A stretch of 64,000 nt of DNA from Elusimicrobiales bacterium (GTDB lineage: Bacteria > Elusimicrobiota > Elusimicrobia > Elusimicrobiales > UBA9959): positions 328,273-392,272 of the forward strand of contig JAQTOU010000001.1 of NCBI GenBank assembly GCA_028713125.1. The letters are read 5' to 3'. Both the position numbers and the translations under genes were made by a program. Below are positions 1-8,846 of the stretch, one piece after another. Under the pieces are notes generated by a model. It did no database searches. It saw only the letters and a list, made by a program, of their open reading frames with translations, and was not told the origin of the DNA. Each line of letters opens with the position of its first letter. Positions within the stretch are counted from its first letter, which is position 1.

Positions 1-889
1 CGAGCTCGCCGTATGGCAGCAGCGCGTAGTCGAGGGTGAAGGCGGAATAAACCAGGCCCGCGCCGGCGAAAAAGCCGTACATACCAGCTACGCCTGAAAC
101 TGAATCTCCGAAGCCGCGCCCCAGAATGGCGTCCCGCTGCCCGGAGGTGGTGGTCCTGTAGCCGAGGCGCAGGGCTATGCCGTCGAGGCCCCGGTACTCG
201 GCCCCGAACCTTACGGCGGCCGGCCCGTCGTTAGGGAATTCGGCGTCCAAAGCCAGCAGCATATGCGCCGCTGCCATCTTCGCCGCCACCCCGGCCTTGA
301 ATTTCATCGGCAGAGGGAAGCTTTCCTCCTCGAACTTCACCTTCGTCCCGAAGTTGACCAGCGAGACTCCCGCGGAATAAGGCGTTCCCTTGAACCTGTA
401 AAGCAGCCCGAAGTCGCCGGCGAAAGAAGTGGCGCCGCTGGATTTTATCTTCTGACTTATGATCTTGCCTGAAATCCCGGCGTCCAAAGGCCCGAGCTTG
501 AACCCGCGGGAAACCTGCACCGCGACGTCGCGGGCCGTGAAATTGCCGGTCAGCGCGGCCGAGGCGTCCCTTCCCTCCATCTCGCCTGCTGAAAAATAGG
601 TTATAGCCGCGGCGTAGGGGCGGCGCATAAAACCGACCTGGGAGACGGCCGTGTCCTGGATATGGAAGGCGTGGGAGAAGGACAGCTCCCTGCCCTCCGG
701 GCCGGCCGCCAGTCCGGCGGGGTTATAGTAAACGCAGGAGATATCGTCCGCCACAGCGGTATAGGCCTCGCCCATGCCCAGGGCCCTGGCCCCGAAGCCG
801 AGGTTCAGGAATTGGGCGGCGGAGCTTTGCGCGGCGTAAAGCCGCGGCCCCTGCCCTAATAAAATAGCCGCCAATAAAAGTGCTCTCAT
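1..889 (-). CDS. PorV/PorQ-like outer-membrane barrel protein (partial, C-terminus off window)
   Basis: Reading the minus strand from an ATG at 889 gives an open frame that runs off the window edge. It begins MRALLLAAILL, a short signal peptide, followed by FLNLGFGARALGMGEAYTA and then DDISCVYYNPAGLA. This 'GARALGMG ... YNPAGL' start is typical of the PorV/PorQ/UPF0164 family of outer-membrane beta-barrels, which in Bacteroidota accompany type 9 secretion. The rest is alternating hydrophobic/polar strands rich in Gly and Tyr. A purine-rich GGAGG lies just before the ATG. It is the last visible gene of a minus-strand operon (fibronectin-repeat, CARDB-like, FecR, this gene). The family assignment is fairly sure; the secretion role is inferred from relatives. 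Confidence 0.85.
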   Translation of the reverse strand, partial: MRALLLAAILLGQGPRLYAAQSSAAQFLNLGFGARALGMGEAYTAVADDISCVYYNPAGLAAGPEGRELSFSHAFHIQDTAVSQVGFMRRPYAAAITYFSAGEMEGRDASAALTGNFTARDVAVQVSRGFKLGPLDAGISGKIISQKIKSSGATSFAGDFGLLYRFKGTPYSAGVSLVNFGTKVKFEEESFPLPMKFKAGVAAKMAAAHMLLALDAEFPNDGPAAVRFGAEYRGLDGIALRLGYRTTTSGQRDAILGRGFGDSVSGVAGMYGFFAGAGLVYSAFTLDYALLPYGEL

Positions 890-927
890 ACTTCCTCCGG
901 GCGGAGAATCTCTCATCCGCCTCATCC

Positions 928-960
928 AGCGCTGCGGGCGCAGACTTCCGCCGCAGCGCT
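928..960. repeat. Inverted repeat between FecR and PorV-like genes
   Basis: Arms AGCGCTGCGG (928-937) and CCGCAGCGCT (951-960) pair perfectly over 10 bp around a 13-base loop. No T-tract follows on the minus strand, so this is more likely an mRNA-stabilising or processing hairpin than a terminator. Confidence 0.5.
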
Positions 961-987
961 TGCCTTCAGCCGGCCACCCGGCCTCTC

Positions 988-1716
988 TTATTTCTTCTTC
1001 AGGCCGCCCTCGATCTGCTTGACCGAGCCGTCCGGCATCTTCACGGAAGTCTTAAGGCTCTTCCCTGAAGAGGCGCTTTCTTTAAGCAGGTTTACGAATT
1101 TGTCGTAATCTCCGACCTTTATTTCTTCGTGCCATTTACCTATGTCCGACCCGGACATCTTCTTGGCGGCCTCGGGCGCGGCGTTGGCGCCGGAAACAGT
1201 TGTCATCTGGCCCGCCCGCAGTGACTGTTTGCCCACGGAGTTCTGCACGTCGACGTGCCCCTCGTAAACTTTGACCGTCAGGAGGGCCCGCTGCTCGATG
1301 TCGGCTTCGGTGCCGCGTACGGCGCAAACGGCGGAAGGCGTCCGCACGTTTATCTTGGCCATTTTGTGGAGCATCCTGGTCCAGAGATTTCCCACCGACA
1401 GGTTGATAAGCTCGCGGAGCTTGCCCTGCGGGGAGATCTCGAAGTTGGAATTCTCGTTCAGCCGCACCTCGGCGCCGCCTTTGGTGACCAGGCTGGTCCG
1501 GCTCGAGGGGCCGGTCTTGATGTTATCGCCCGCGTAAAGCAGGTCATTCACATTCAGTTCTGCGTAGGCGGCTTCCCCGACGCGCTTTACCTGCACGTCC
1601 CCCATCGCGTAAACCGCCACCGCCACCACCTTGGGCGCGCAAAAAGCCGCCGGCACGGCGGCTGAGAAAGCCGCCAGCAATACTGCTCCCGCCGCCATCA
1701 GTTTTCCAAGTTTCAT
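988..1716 (-). CDS. Exported FecR-domain protein
   Basis: 242-residue product. An in-frame ATG lies 13 codons further upstream, but I place the start at 1716 because GGAGGAAGG sits directly before it and a clean signal peptide follows (MKLGKLMAAGAVLLAAFSA, cleaved near AFCA). The mature N-terminal half is a FecR domain: DVQVKRVGEAAY, then GDNIKTGPSSRTSLV, VRLNENSNFEI, a stretch of beta strands and VRTPSAVCAVRGTEAD, which is the typical FecR 'P.. V.A VRGT.f.v' element. The C-terminal 70 residues are lysine-rich and low in complexity. Stand-alone periplasmic FecR domains without a sigma factor often occur beside surface-protein genes, as here. It is probably a periplasmic or surface-structural protein rather than a sigma regulator, since no TonB receptor or ECF sigma gene is adjacent. 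Confidence 0.85.
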   Translation of the reverse strand: MKLGKLMAAGAVLLAAFSAAVPAAFCAPKVVAVAVYAMGDVQVKRVGEAAYAELNVNDLLYAGDNIKTGPSSRTSLVTKGGAEVRLNENSNFEISPQGKLRELINLSVGNLWTRMLHKMAKINVRTPSAVCAVRGTEADIEQRALLTVKVYEGHVDVQNSVGKQSLRAGQMTTVSGANAAPEAAKKMSGSDIGKWHEEIKVGDYDKFVNLLKESASSGKSLKTSVKMPDGSVKQIEGGLKKK

Positions 1717-1775
1717 ATTCCTTCCTCCATTTTCTTCTTTCTTCGATCTGTTCATCGTTCACAAAATACCCGCGT

Positions 1776-1798
1776 GCGGCCGGCCGCTTCCCGGCCGC
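1776..1798 (-). terminator. GC-rich hairpin at the end of the CARDB/PrcB-like gene
   Basis: GCGGCCGG and CCGGCCGC form an 8-bp stem with a 7-base loop, starting at the stop codon of the upstream gene. Only a weak T-run follows on the minus strand (TATTTTG), so termination would be partial at best. It may set the relative expression of the operon genes. Confidence 0.35.
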
Positions 1799-3537
1799 TA
1801 TTTTTTCACGTCCAGGCGCGTGAAAGAGACCTTCTCTTCGGAACGCTCGTACACACGGAAGATGTAAGCCGCCATCGGCGGGACTACTCCGGCCGGGGCT
1901 TCTATCTGGTAATAGTCGAAGGCCACTCCTTCATCGGTCTTGCGCTTGCCCAGGAGGCGGACGGTCTCTGCCTTATCGTCCGAGCCGGAAATGACGCCGA
2001 TCACCATCGAATTTCTGAAGTCCAGCTCCGGAGCCTCCTCCGAGGAAAGGGTCTTCCAGAGCTTCCGCCATTCCTTCGCGTCCCTCAGCACAAAAGTGGA
2101 AGCCTCTTTACCGCGGGCCTCGGTATAGCCGGTCCACTCGCCGGGGGTCTCTTCCTTCAAAGGCGTGACGTCTAGAGAGGTTTCCTCCGCGGGGGGCGCT
2201 TCCCCCTCCGCGCCGGAGTCCGCGGCGGCCTCGGCCTGCGCTGTCTGCGCCGCGGACGCGGCTCCGTCATCGCCGGAGACGGACGCCCCCACCAGCTGGG
2301 CGTCGCCGCTGATAAGGGCAGCGATGACAAGCGCCAGCTCGTCCTGCGAGCAGTTTCCGCAGGAAAGGCTTTCGAAAGTATAGCCCTCCAGGGCCTTCGC
2401 TGCCTCGGGGCCCAGCCGCCTGAGGATGGCCTGGAACATCTCTTCATAGCTGAGTTTCTTTACGGGTCCCGCCGGGCCGGCCGAGACGGCGTCTTTGGCT
2501 ATAAGACGGGTCTTGCAGTTATCCGGCATATTATCGTCGAAAAGATCGGCGCAGGCCACGGCCAGCCCCTCGTCCTGCCCGGGAGGCATGAAAGCTGTAA
2601 AAGGCAGGCTCACCTTTTCGCCCGGCCCGATAGTCAGGACCTGCTTGGGGGAATCCTGCGCCGCGATGCCGCCCAGGGAGAGCTTCACCGAGATATTGGA
2701 CTCGGTGGCTGAGCCGCTGTTATAAAGGACGGCTTTCAGATTTATCGGCTTGTCGAAATCCAGGGCCGGCGAGCTCAGGTCAAGTGAGGTGATGGCCACG
2801 TTCCGGGTCTGCGCCGAGGCCTGGCCCTTCAGGGAGAAATTGTAAACATTGCTCTCAGAGATCTTATTATTGCTGGCGTCGAGGCCTTCGACCTTCCAGT
2901 AATAGACCTGCTCGGGCACCAGCTGCTCCCTGGGCTGCGACGGGTTGTCGGGATAAGAATAAGAACTCTCGCCGGAATTAAGCGCGGTATGCAGGGCGTT
3001 ATAGAGGCCGGCATTGTCAGACACGGTGACGCGGTAGCGGCTGGCCCCGCTTGCCGTCCAGCGGAAGGTGAGCGGCTTGTCCGCCAGGCCGCGGGCGCCG
3101 TAAGGCGGGTAAATAAGTGTGATATTCGGGCTGGAGATCATGAAGGAAGCCGTCTTCTCCACTGTTTCCCCGTCCAGCGAAGCCGTGCCCTTGAAAGTGT
3201 AATTTCCGGGCGAGACGTAAAAAGAGTTGATTGAAAGGCCGGCCAGCTGCGTCTGCGCCGTGCCGGCCGTGCCGGGGGCGGAGTTCCCGGCGTGGTTAAA
3301 GAGAACCGCGCCCGCCGGGCTCAATATTTTGAAAGTGAAAGCGATGGGATTAGGGCTGGTGACGGTATTGGTCACCTTCTGGCGCAGGGTTATGGTTTCG
3401 GCGTTCGAAAAGGTCTGGCGCTCGGTCCCGGCCGAGTCGTGGACGGACACGGCCTGTCCTGACAGGTTCTGCGCGCTCGCGGCGCCGGGCAGCAGCCCGC
3501 CCGAAGCTAAAATCAAGAATGCATAGATCAGTTTCAT
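1798..3537 (-). CDS. Exported protein with Fn3-like, CARDB-like and PrcB-like domains
   Basis: 579 residues with a signal peptide (MKLIYAFLILASGGLLPGAASA). Residues about 25-135 form a beta-sandwich-like region. About 140-240 is a fibronectin-III-like unit with the pattern LTFRWTASGASRYRVTVS followed by YYWKVEGLD. About 245-350 resembles a CARDB adhesion module (INLKAVLYNSGSATESNISV). A Glu/Ala/Pro-rich linker at about 430-465 leads to a C-terminal domain of about 110 residues (STFVLRDAKEWRKLWKTL, then LDFRNSMVIGVISG) that resembles the PrcB C-terminal domain, a protease-associated module. The gap to the upstream gene is 11 bp, so the two are co-transcribed. The domain calls come from pattern recognition. 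The function is unknown, probably a surface or periplasmic scaffold. Confidence 0.7.
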   Translation of the reverse strand: MKLIYAFLILASGGLLPGAASAQNLSGQAVSVHDSAGTERQTFSNAETITLRQKVTNTVTSPNPIAFTFKILSPAGAVLFNHAGNSAPGTAGTAQTQLAGLSINSFYVSPGNYTFKGTASLDGETVEKTASFMISSPNITLIYPPYGARGLADKPLTFRWTASGASRYRVTVSDNAGLYNALHTALNSGESSYSYPDNPSQPREQLVPEQVYYWKVEGLDASNNKISESNVYNFSLKGQASAQTRNVAITSLDLSSPALDFDKPINLKAVLYNSGSATESNISVKLSLGGIAAQDSPKQVLTIGPGEKVSLPFTAFMPPGQDEGLAVACADLFDDNMPDNCKTRLIAKDAVSAGPAGPVKKLSYEEMFQAILRRLGPEAAKALEGYTFESLSCGNCSQDELALVIAALISGDAQLVGASVSGDDGAASAAQTAQAEAAADSGAEGEAPPAEETSLDVTPLKEETPGEWTGYTEARGKEASTFVLRDAKEWRKLWKTLSSEEAPELDFRNSMVIGVISGSDDKAETVRLLGKRKTDEGVAFDYYQIEAPAGVVPPMAAYIFRVYERSEEKVSFTRLDVKK

Positions 3538-3548
3538 CTCTTGTCCTC

Positions 3549-6500
3549 TTATCTTATGACCGCGAATTTTCTCGTCTCGCCGTCGGTCTCTCCGCTGAGC
3601 TCATGCTTTAACTTCACGCTGTAGAAATAGATCCCGCTGGCCGGCTTTCCGCCGGAGAAGTCCCAGCGGTACTCGTAAACGTTGCCCGGCCCCGCCGTCC
3701 ACCCAGGATCGGAATCCTCCGCCGACTTCACCAGCGAACCGTCCACCGCGAAGATCGAAAGCCGCTTGCGCGCCGGGAGTATTTCCGACTCAAGGTGGAA
3801 TTTAACGTAGGTGGCCGCGGGATTGGGATAGGCGTAAACGGCGCCTTTCACGAGGAGCTGCCCCAGCGGCTTGATCTCCAAATTCTGTCCCGGGGCCAGC
3901 TTTATCTCGAAATTTTTCCAGACGCCATCGTCTCCCATCACGCGGAGGCTGTAAGGGCCGGGGATAAGGTTGCGGATGGCGAAGCGCCCGGTCATGTCGG
4001 GGCGGGCCGACGCGACCATGCGCGCGCCGCGCCAGAGCTGGGCCTGGACGCCGGCCGCCGAAGACCGCATGCCGGAAGGGGCGGAAGCCGGCAGGGTTCC
4101 GCTGACGCTGGCGAGCTGGTAGTCGAGCGTGAGGAGGAAGTTAGCGTCGGAATAGCCCATAGGGATCTGGTCTTTCGCTATGGAGCTTGAAAAGCCGTCC
4201 TCCAGCCAGGTAGCCTGCACGCGGTAAACTCCGTCGGGCAGCGGAACCAGGGTGAAGGTGCCCAGGCCGTCGTCCACCGTATAGACGGAAGAGACGACGA
4301 GCCCCAGGTTGGAGATAGCGTCAACCATAACCCCGGTTATCCCGACCCCGCCCGGCGTTTTTACCGAGCCGGCGATCATATCATTGAGGCGGTCGCCCGA
4401 GACGGCGTACGGGACCGCGGACGGGCCGGACCACTGGTCGGCGTCATCCTTCACCCACATCGTGAAATAGTAAGTCGTCTCCGGGATAAGCCCGGCCACG
4501 GTATAAGCCAGGGAGCCCGCCGGCGGGACCATCGCGGTGGAAATAAGCACCTGGGCCGACTGCGTGCTGAAGACCGCTCCCGCGAAAGTGGAATACTGCA
4601 CCGCGAACTGCCCGTAGGTGAGGGCCAGCGTCCCCCCGTCGTCGCCGGGGAAGGTCCAGGCCAGGTCTACGCGGCCGGGGGCCGAACCCTTGGAGGGACT
4701 GAAAGAAGTAACCGCGTCCGGGGCGACGGTGTCCACCCAGGTAAAGGTCGAGCCAGCCGCTCCGAAGACGGAGGTGTTGGCGGGAAGCGCGGCGTCCTTT
4801 GAGACCGCCGCGACAAAATACTGCTGGTTATGGGCCAGGCCGCCGCGCAGGCCGGCGCCGGGAACAAAAAACCAGGCGGGGCCGGCTACCGTGGCGCTGG
4901 CTACCGGGACCTCGCCCCAGGAATCCGAGGAGAAATTCCACCATTTGCCGTCCGAGACGCGCTTGATGTACAGTTCGATCGAGCCCAGCCCGGACCCGCC
5001 CGTATCGGCGGCCGTTCCCTCTATTCCGGTCAGGGCGTAAACCGTGGTTCCCGCCGGCGGCGTAGAAAGATAGACCGAAGGAGAAACCTGGTCGAGGAGG
5101 AAGGAAGCGTTTGGATAAGGCGCCGGCGTGAGGAAAGAATTGACGTCACGCGACCGGGCTTTTACCTTGTACTGCACGCCCGCGGAAAAAGGCGCCGTAG
5201 AGGCGTTATAAGACCAGGAGGAAAGGCCGGACGCCTGAAGCCACACTTCCACCGCCGAGGAGAAAGAAGAGCCGTCGTAATAAAGATTCCCGCCAAGCTC
5301 CTGTATGGAGACCTGGTTGGCGGTCACCGGGCTGGCTTCGTTCATGGCAGAAGCAGTACCGGTAAAAGCCGTCACCGTGGAGACATAGGCCGAGGCTGGA
5401 GAGGTGATGGTGACCGCCGGCCCGACCGTGTTTTTAAGTATTTTGAAAGCGTCTGCCAGCGTGCGCGTATTGCCGGCGGCGTCTACGGCGCGCACGCTTA
5501 TATAATTAGTGGCGCCGTCGCGAAGCCCGGCGAAGTTCACGCCCCAGAGGGCGGTATAGGAGGAGGGCGCCGGGGTGAACCCGGCCACGGCGGTCCAGCC
5601 AAGGATGTTCGCGTCGGCCAGCCCGGGGTTGGAACTTGCGCTGTAAAGAAGCTGGCCTAGCCCGGAAAGCGCGTCATTGAAGTCGACGTCGAAAACCGCG
5701 CCCGGGTCAGCGGCCTGCCAGCCGGGCGGCGAGGCGGAGTAATTATCTATATTCGGCGGCGTGGTGTCGCGGCGCACATAGAAAGCGTCGGGGTACACGG
5801 TAGTATTCCCGGAATTATCATAGACGCGGACCGAAACGTAGCTGGTGACGTTTTCCTGTATGGCTTCGAAAACCGGCGCGGGCAGCATCCAGTCGGTATC
5901 ATAAGTGTCGGAGTTGATCCCTGTAATGGCCAGGGTCCAGGTAGAGACGACCGTCCCAGTAAAATTCCGGCCGGTCGAGACCGCCACCTGGAATTTATCC
6001 AGCAGCGAGCCAAGATCGGAAAAATGGACCATGTAGGAACCGCTTGCCGCGCCGCGCCAGGTGTCGTCGCCGGCCTGCAGCGGGATCACCGATGGAGGAG
6101 TATTATCCGCCCCGGTAAGGGTTGGCTTCGCGCCCAGGTCTAGCCAGGCGCTGGAGCGGCCCTGGAGGTCGCGCGCTTTCACCCTGAAGTGATAGAGGCG
6201 CCCCGACTCGAGACTATTCACCGTGCGGACGGGCCCCGTGAACCAGACTTTGGGCCCGGAGTCGAACCCAAGGAAATCAGCCGAGGTACTGACCTGCACC
6301 CAGTATTCCGTATAGTTCGGATTGCCGTTGGCCAGCCACTGGGTCGGAACGGAAGTGGCGTCAGGAATCCCTAGGCCGGGCGGGTTATCGGACGGAACCG
6401 CTGCGTGGGTGAGAGTGGCCCCGAAAACCACGAAATCAGAATAAATCCCCCCCCAGCTCACGGCCGCCGCTTTGAAATAATGCGTCGTATTGGGCTGCAG

Positions 6501-7283
6501 TTCCGCGGCATCGTAATAATTCCCGTCGGTGATAGAGGAATAGTTGACCGTAGAAAAGCCCTGAGAAGTTGAAACCACCAGTTCATAGCGGGTTCCGAAA
6601 GGGTTGCCGTTATCGTCCCAGACAAGAGAAAGCCCGGTGGCCGAAACCGCCGGGTAAGCCTCGCTGCCGGGCGGGTATGCGCGGGTAATTGTGGAGAGGT
6701 TATTCGTGTACGGGCTGTCCTGCCCCCCGAAGCCAAGGGCTTTGACGCGCAGAAAGTAGGTGGCATTGGGGTTAAGGCCCTCGTAAAGTACGGCAGACGG
6801 GACGCCGCTGGATATGGTGTTAATTGTGAAGGAGTCATCCTGCGAAGCCTCCGCCCAGTAGATCGTCCCAGTGGCGTTATTGCCGGCGGACCATTGAACG
6901 GCGAGGCTGCTGATATTAACTTCGGAAAGGGTTAAGGCCTCCGGCGCGACCGGGGGCGTAGCGGACGAAACCGGGGAAGAATAGGCCGCGTCGCTTTCCG
7001 TTGAAACTTTAACCTTGAAATAATATGTGGCGTTCGAGAGTAAGCCGTAGTAGGAGGTGGAATTCTGGCCCAGGGTAAGAATAGCGCTGGAGACAGGAAC
7101 GGAAAAAGAGGGGTCGGAGGAAAGGACCATCAGGGGAGTCTCCATACCTGGAGTATCCAAAGTCCATGAAACGGAGAGCGAATTCGAGGAAACGGAGGTA
7201 AAACTTACAGACGAAGGCACGGAGGCCCGGAGCGCCCCCGTGAAAAAAGAAAATACTAGAGCAAAAATAACAGATTTTCGCAT
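3549..7283 (-). CDS. Large secreted fibronectin type III repeat protein with FlgD/T9SS-like C-terminal domain
   Basis: 1244 residues with signal peptide MRKSVIFALVFSFFTGALRA. The first 400 residues contain at least four fibronectin III repeats, each with an 'L.V.W' strand and a 'NATYYFKVK'/'NTTHYFKAAA'-type strand. The middle (about 400-900) has Ig-like/Big-like repeats with 'DNSGNTT', 'DAAGNTR' and 'TAADTGGSG' motifs. A further Fn3 unit follows (ETTYYFTMWVKD), then a carboxypeptidase-regulatory-like unit (GSVKTPGGVGITGVMVDA). The last 90 residues begin AVYAYPNPAATYVKFHLE and end GIYFYSVKLK...KFAVIR, the FlgD-like/type A sorting fold of type 9 cargo. It is the first gene of the surface operon. 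A promoter-like TTACCA-17-TATAAT lies just upstream. Confidence 0.85.
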   Translation of the reverse strand: MRKSVIFALVFSFFTGALRASVPSSVSFTSVSSNSLSVSWTLDTPGMETPLMVLSSDPSFSVPVSSAILTLGQNSTSYYGLLSNATYYFKVKVSTESDAAYSSPVSSATPPVAPEALTLSEVNISSLAVQWSAGNNATGTIYWAEASQDDSFTINTISSGVPSAVLYEGLNPNATYFLRVKALGFGGQDSPYTNNLSTITRAYPPGSEAYPAVSATGLSLVWDDNGNPFGTRYELVVSTSQGFSTVNYSSITDGNYYDAAELQPNTTHYFKAAAVSWGGIYSDFVVFGATLTHAAVPSDNPPGLGIPDATSVPTQWLANGNPNYTEYWVQVSTSADFLGFDSGPKVWFTGPVRTVNSLESGRLYHFRVKARDLQGRSSAWLDLGAKPTLTGADNTPPSVIPLQAGDDTWRGAASGSYMVHFSDLGSLLDKFQVAVSTGRNFTGTVVSTWTLAITGINSDTYDTDWMLPAPVFEAIQENVTSYVSVRVYDNSGNTTVYPDAFYVRRDTTPPNIDNYSASPPGWQAADPGAVFDVDFNDALSGLGQLLYSASSNPGLADANILGWTAVAGFTPAPSSYTALWGVNFAGLRDGATNYISVRAVDAAGNTRTLADAFKILKNTVGPAVTITSPASAYVSTVTAFTGTASAMNEASPVTANQVSIQELGGNLYYDGSSFSSAVEVWLQASGLSSWSYNASTAPFSAGVQYKVKARSRDVNSFLTPAPYPNASFLLDQVSPSVYLSTPPAGTTVYALTGIEGTAADTGGSGLGSIELYIKRVSDGKWWNFSSDSWGEVPVASATVAGPAWFFVPGAGLRGGLAHNQQYFVAAVSKDAALPANTSVFGAAGSTFTWVDTVAPDAVTSFSPSKGSAPGRVDLAWTFPGDDGGTLALTYGQFAVQYSTFAGAVFSTQSAQVLISTAMVPPAGSLAYTVAGLIPETTYYFTMWVKDDADQWSGPSAVPYAVSGDRLNDMIAGSVKTPGGVGITGVMVDAISNLGLVVSSVYTVDDGLGTFTLVPLPDGVYRVQATWLEDGFSSSIAKDQIPMGYSDANFLLTLDYQLASVSGTLPASAPSGMRSSAAGVQAQLWRGARMVASARPDMTGRFAIRNLIPGPYSLRVMGDDGVWKNFEIKLAPGQNLEIKPLGQLLVKGAVYAYPNPAATYVKFHLESEILPARKRLSIFAVDGSLVKSAEDSDPGWTAGPGNVYEYRWDFSGGKPASGIYFYSVKLKHELSGETDGETRKFAVIR

Positions 7284-7293
7284 CTTAGGCTAT

Positions 7294-7322
7294 ATTATAG
7301 ACAATAATATAGAAGATGGTAA
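7294..7322 (-). promoter_or_regulatory. Promoter of the fibronectin-repeat operon
   Basis: On the minus strand, TTACCA (7317-7322) and a perfect TATAAT (7294-7299) are separated by 17 bases. Ten bases separate the -10 from the ATG and there is no Shine-Dalgarno sequence, so the message would be leaderless or nearly so. The same -35 hexamer with the same spacing occurs before the DUF3536 gene at 56.98 kb. Confidence 0.6.
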
Positions 7323-7340
7323 GGTGATGAATGATATATG

Positions 7341-7387
7341 TGACTAAAGTAACTTGACTTTAGTCAAGTTCCGGATGCCTTATCCGG
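7341..7387. promoter_or_regulatory. Overlapping palindromes, including TTGAC-N4-GTCAA, between LUD gene and surface operon
   Basis: TGACTAAAGT (7341-7350) pairs with ACTTTAGTCA (7357-7366). AACTTGAC (7351-7358) pairs with GTCAAGTT (7363-7370). The two folds overlap and exclude each other. A third hairpin, CCGGAT/ATCCGG, lies at 7371-7387, right after the LUD gene stop. The core TTGAC-N4-GTCAA (7354-7367) has the layout of CRP/FNR-superfamily operators and sits about 77 bp upstream of the surface operon start codon. It could be an operator, a terminator/attenuator, or both. Confidence 0.45.
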
Positions 7388-7390
7388 GCA

Positions 7391-8029
7391 TTAATATCCC
7401 AGGTCTTCGTTTATGAGCATGACCAGGATATCGCTGGCGGACGGCTTTTTCCAGAGCAGGGTCACTGCATTGCAGATGCGCCCGGGAGAGGAGCAGTCGG
7501 AGCAGCGGCCGGTTTTAACGCAGGGATTGTCTTTTTTAAGGCGCAGATTATTGGCGATGGCGGCTATATTACGCGAGCGCCATAAGCCCTCCTCCTGGTC
7601 TTTCGCTATCTTGTTGATCCCGGCAAGGAGGACGATCTTCCGCGGGCCGTAAATGACCGCGGCGCCGCGGTTCCCGTTCCCGTCGATAAAGATAAGTTTT
7701 CCATCGAGAGTGACCGCCTGCGGGGACGCCAGGTAAAGATCCGAGGCCTGCGCCGCCAGCCAGGTCGACCGCTTGACTTCGGCGTCCATCCCGGGCCTGT
7801 GCGTCACTATCGTATTGCCCGCGGCCGCCAGCGCTTCTTCCAACCCGAGGGCCTTGACCGTCATAGAACCGCCCAGGCCTATTTTTTTCCCGGCGCCGGC
7901 CAGGGACAGGAGTGCGGCGGCGGCGGAGGAGCCGCTCTCGTAGACCGCGGCCTCGAAGCGGTTGGCCCGGAGAGCCGCCGCCGTATTTTCCAGGATCTTG
8001 AGATTTAAGGTTTTAATATTTTCTTCCAT
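7391..8029 (-). CDS. LUD-domain protein (LutC/YkgG-like)
   Basis: 212 residues that match the LUD (lactate utilisation, DUF162) fold from end to end: AAALRANRFEAAVYESG, IGLGGSMTVKALGL, RPGMDAEVKRSTWLAAQASD, ITLDGKLIFIDGNGNR-like strand TLDGKLIFIDGNGNRGAA, and IVLLAGINKIAKDQEEGLWR. The C-terminal cysteines (CVKTGRCSDCSSPGRIC) are common in this stand-alone subgroup and could bind metal. In Bacillus, LutC acts with the iron-sulfur proteins LutA and LutB in lactate oxidation. No partners are present here, so the substrate is not determined. The start ATG at 8029 is the first residue of a well-formed N-terminal helix. Cytoplasmic. Confidence 0.85.
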   Translation of the reverse strand: MEENIKTLNLKILENTAAALRANRFEAAVYESGSSAAAALLSLAGAGKKIGLGGSMTVKALGLEEALAAAGNTIVTHRPGMDAEVKRSTWLAAQASDLYLASPQAVTLDGKLIFIDGNGNRGAAVIYGPRKIVLLAGINKIAKDQEEGLWRSRNIAAIANNLRLKKDNPCVKTGRCSDCSSPGRICNAVTLLWKKPSASDILVMLINEDLGY

Positions 8030-8045
8030 AAGACATCCTCATCTT

Positions 8046-8072
8046 AAAGAAAAACGGGACCCTTCGGTCCCG
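8046..8072 (-). terminator. Intrinsic terminator after the coiled periplasmic protein gene
   Basis: CGGGACC (8055-8061) and GGTCCCG (8066-8072) form a 7-bp stem with a 4-base loop. On the minus strand it is followed by TTTTTCTTT, a classic Rho-independent terminator for the gene ending at 8100. Confidence 0.8.
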
Positions 8073-8099
8073 CCTTTCCATCCGATCTTGCAGCGCGGC

Positions 8100-8771
8100 T
8101 CAGGGCTGGGTCTTCGAGACCAGGCTCTGGGCGTCGTAGGAGATATCGCGGACTTTCCAGGAGAAATCCCTGCCGTTGCGGGAGATATCCATGGCCGTCC
8201 ACTGGGCGTTGTAGCCGATCAGCTCCGGCTTGGCGCTGCGCACCGCCCATTCAAGGCGCTGAGTAGAATTCTCGATATCGAACTGGACACGGTTCAGGAG
8301 GCTGCGGGCGTCCATATCTATGTCGCGGGCGATCCTGTTAAGCTCCTGGTCTTTCTCGGCGAGATTGAGGAGGTTCTTCACGTTCATTCCCAGGTTCTGC
8401 GCGCTGGTATTGTAGCGGCCTATATCCCAGGACATCCGCTGCAGGTCGTTCTGGAAGAAAGGATCGGCACTGTTGGTCTGGGCGATGCGGCGGGCGGTGC
8501 TCTCGAGGCGGTCGAGGTCGGAGCGGACCCAGGTGGTGTCGCTCTCCAGGCGCCAGATGTCGTTCTTGACCTGGTTGAACCTGTTGATGACGTCCTGCGG
8601 GACCGAGGCCGGGACTACTACGGGCGCGGGGGCGGCCGGGACGGGGACCGCGACGGCCTCCGCTTTGGCGCGCAGATCCGCGGCTTTTAACGTCGATAAT
8701 CTGGAAAAGTCCGCGGCGAAAGCCGAGGACGCGATGGAAACCAGTACGAGAGCGAACATTGATTTTTTCAT
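8100..8771 (-). CDS. Exported helical (coiled-coil) protein of unknown function
   Basis: 223 residues. A signal peptide (MKKSMFALVLVSIASSAFA) is followed by a short Pro/Ala/Val-rich linker (PVPAAPAPVVVPA). The remainder is almost wholly helical with regular heptad-like spacing, for example VINRFNQVKNDIWRLESDT, LDRLESTARRIAQTNS and LNLAEKDQELNRIARDID. I recognise no catalytic motif. It is monocistronic: a TTACTT-17-TATAAT promoter and AGGAG lie upstream and a strong terminator follows. A periplasmic structural or chaperone-like role is possible, but the function is unknown. Confidence 0.75.
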   Translation of the reverse strand: MKKSMFALVLVSIASSAFAADFSRLSTLKAADLRAKAEAVAVPVPAAPAPVVVPASVPQDVINRFNQVKNDIWRLESDTTWVRSDLDRLESTARRIAQTNSADPFFQNDLQRMSWDIGRYNTSAQNLGMNVKNLLNLAEKDQELNRIARDIDMDARSLLNRVQFDIENSTQRLEWAVRSAKPELIGYNAQWTAMDISRNGRDFSWKVRDISYDAQSLVSKTQP

Positions 8772-8808
8772 TCTTAAAAACTCCTGACCTTTCGATTTAC
8801 TGTAATTA

Positions 8809-8837
8809 ATTATACATCCGTGGCGGCGCCGAAGTAA
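8809..8837 (-). promoter_or_regulatory. Promoter of the coiled periplasmic protein gene
   Basis: Minus-strand TTACTT (8832-8837), a 17-base spacer and a perfect TATAAT (8809-8814). An AGGAG motif lies shortly before the ATG at 8771, so this transcript has a normal leader. Confidence 0.6.
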
Positions 8838-8846
8838 GCGGCTAAA

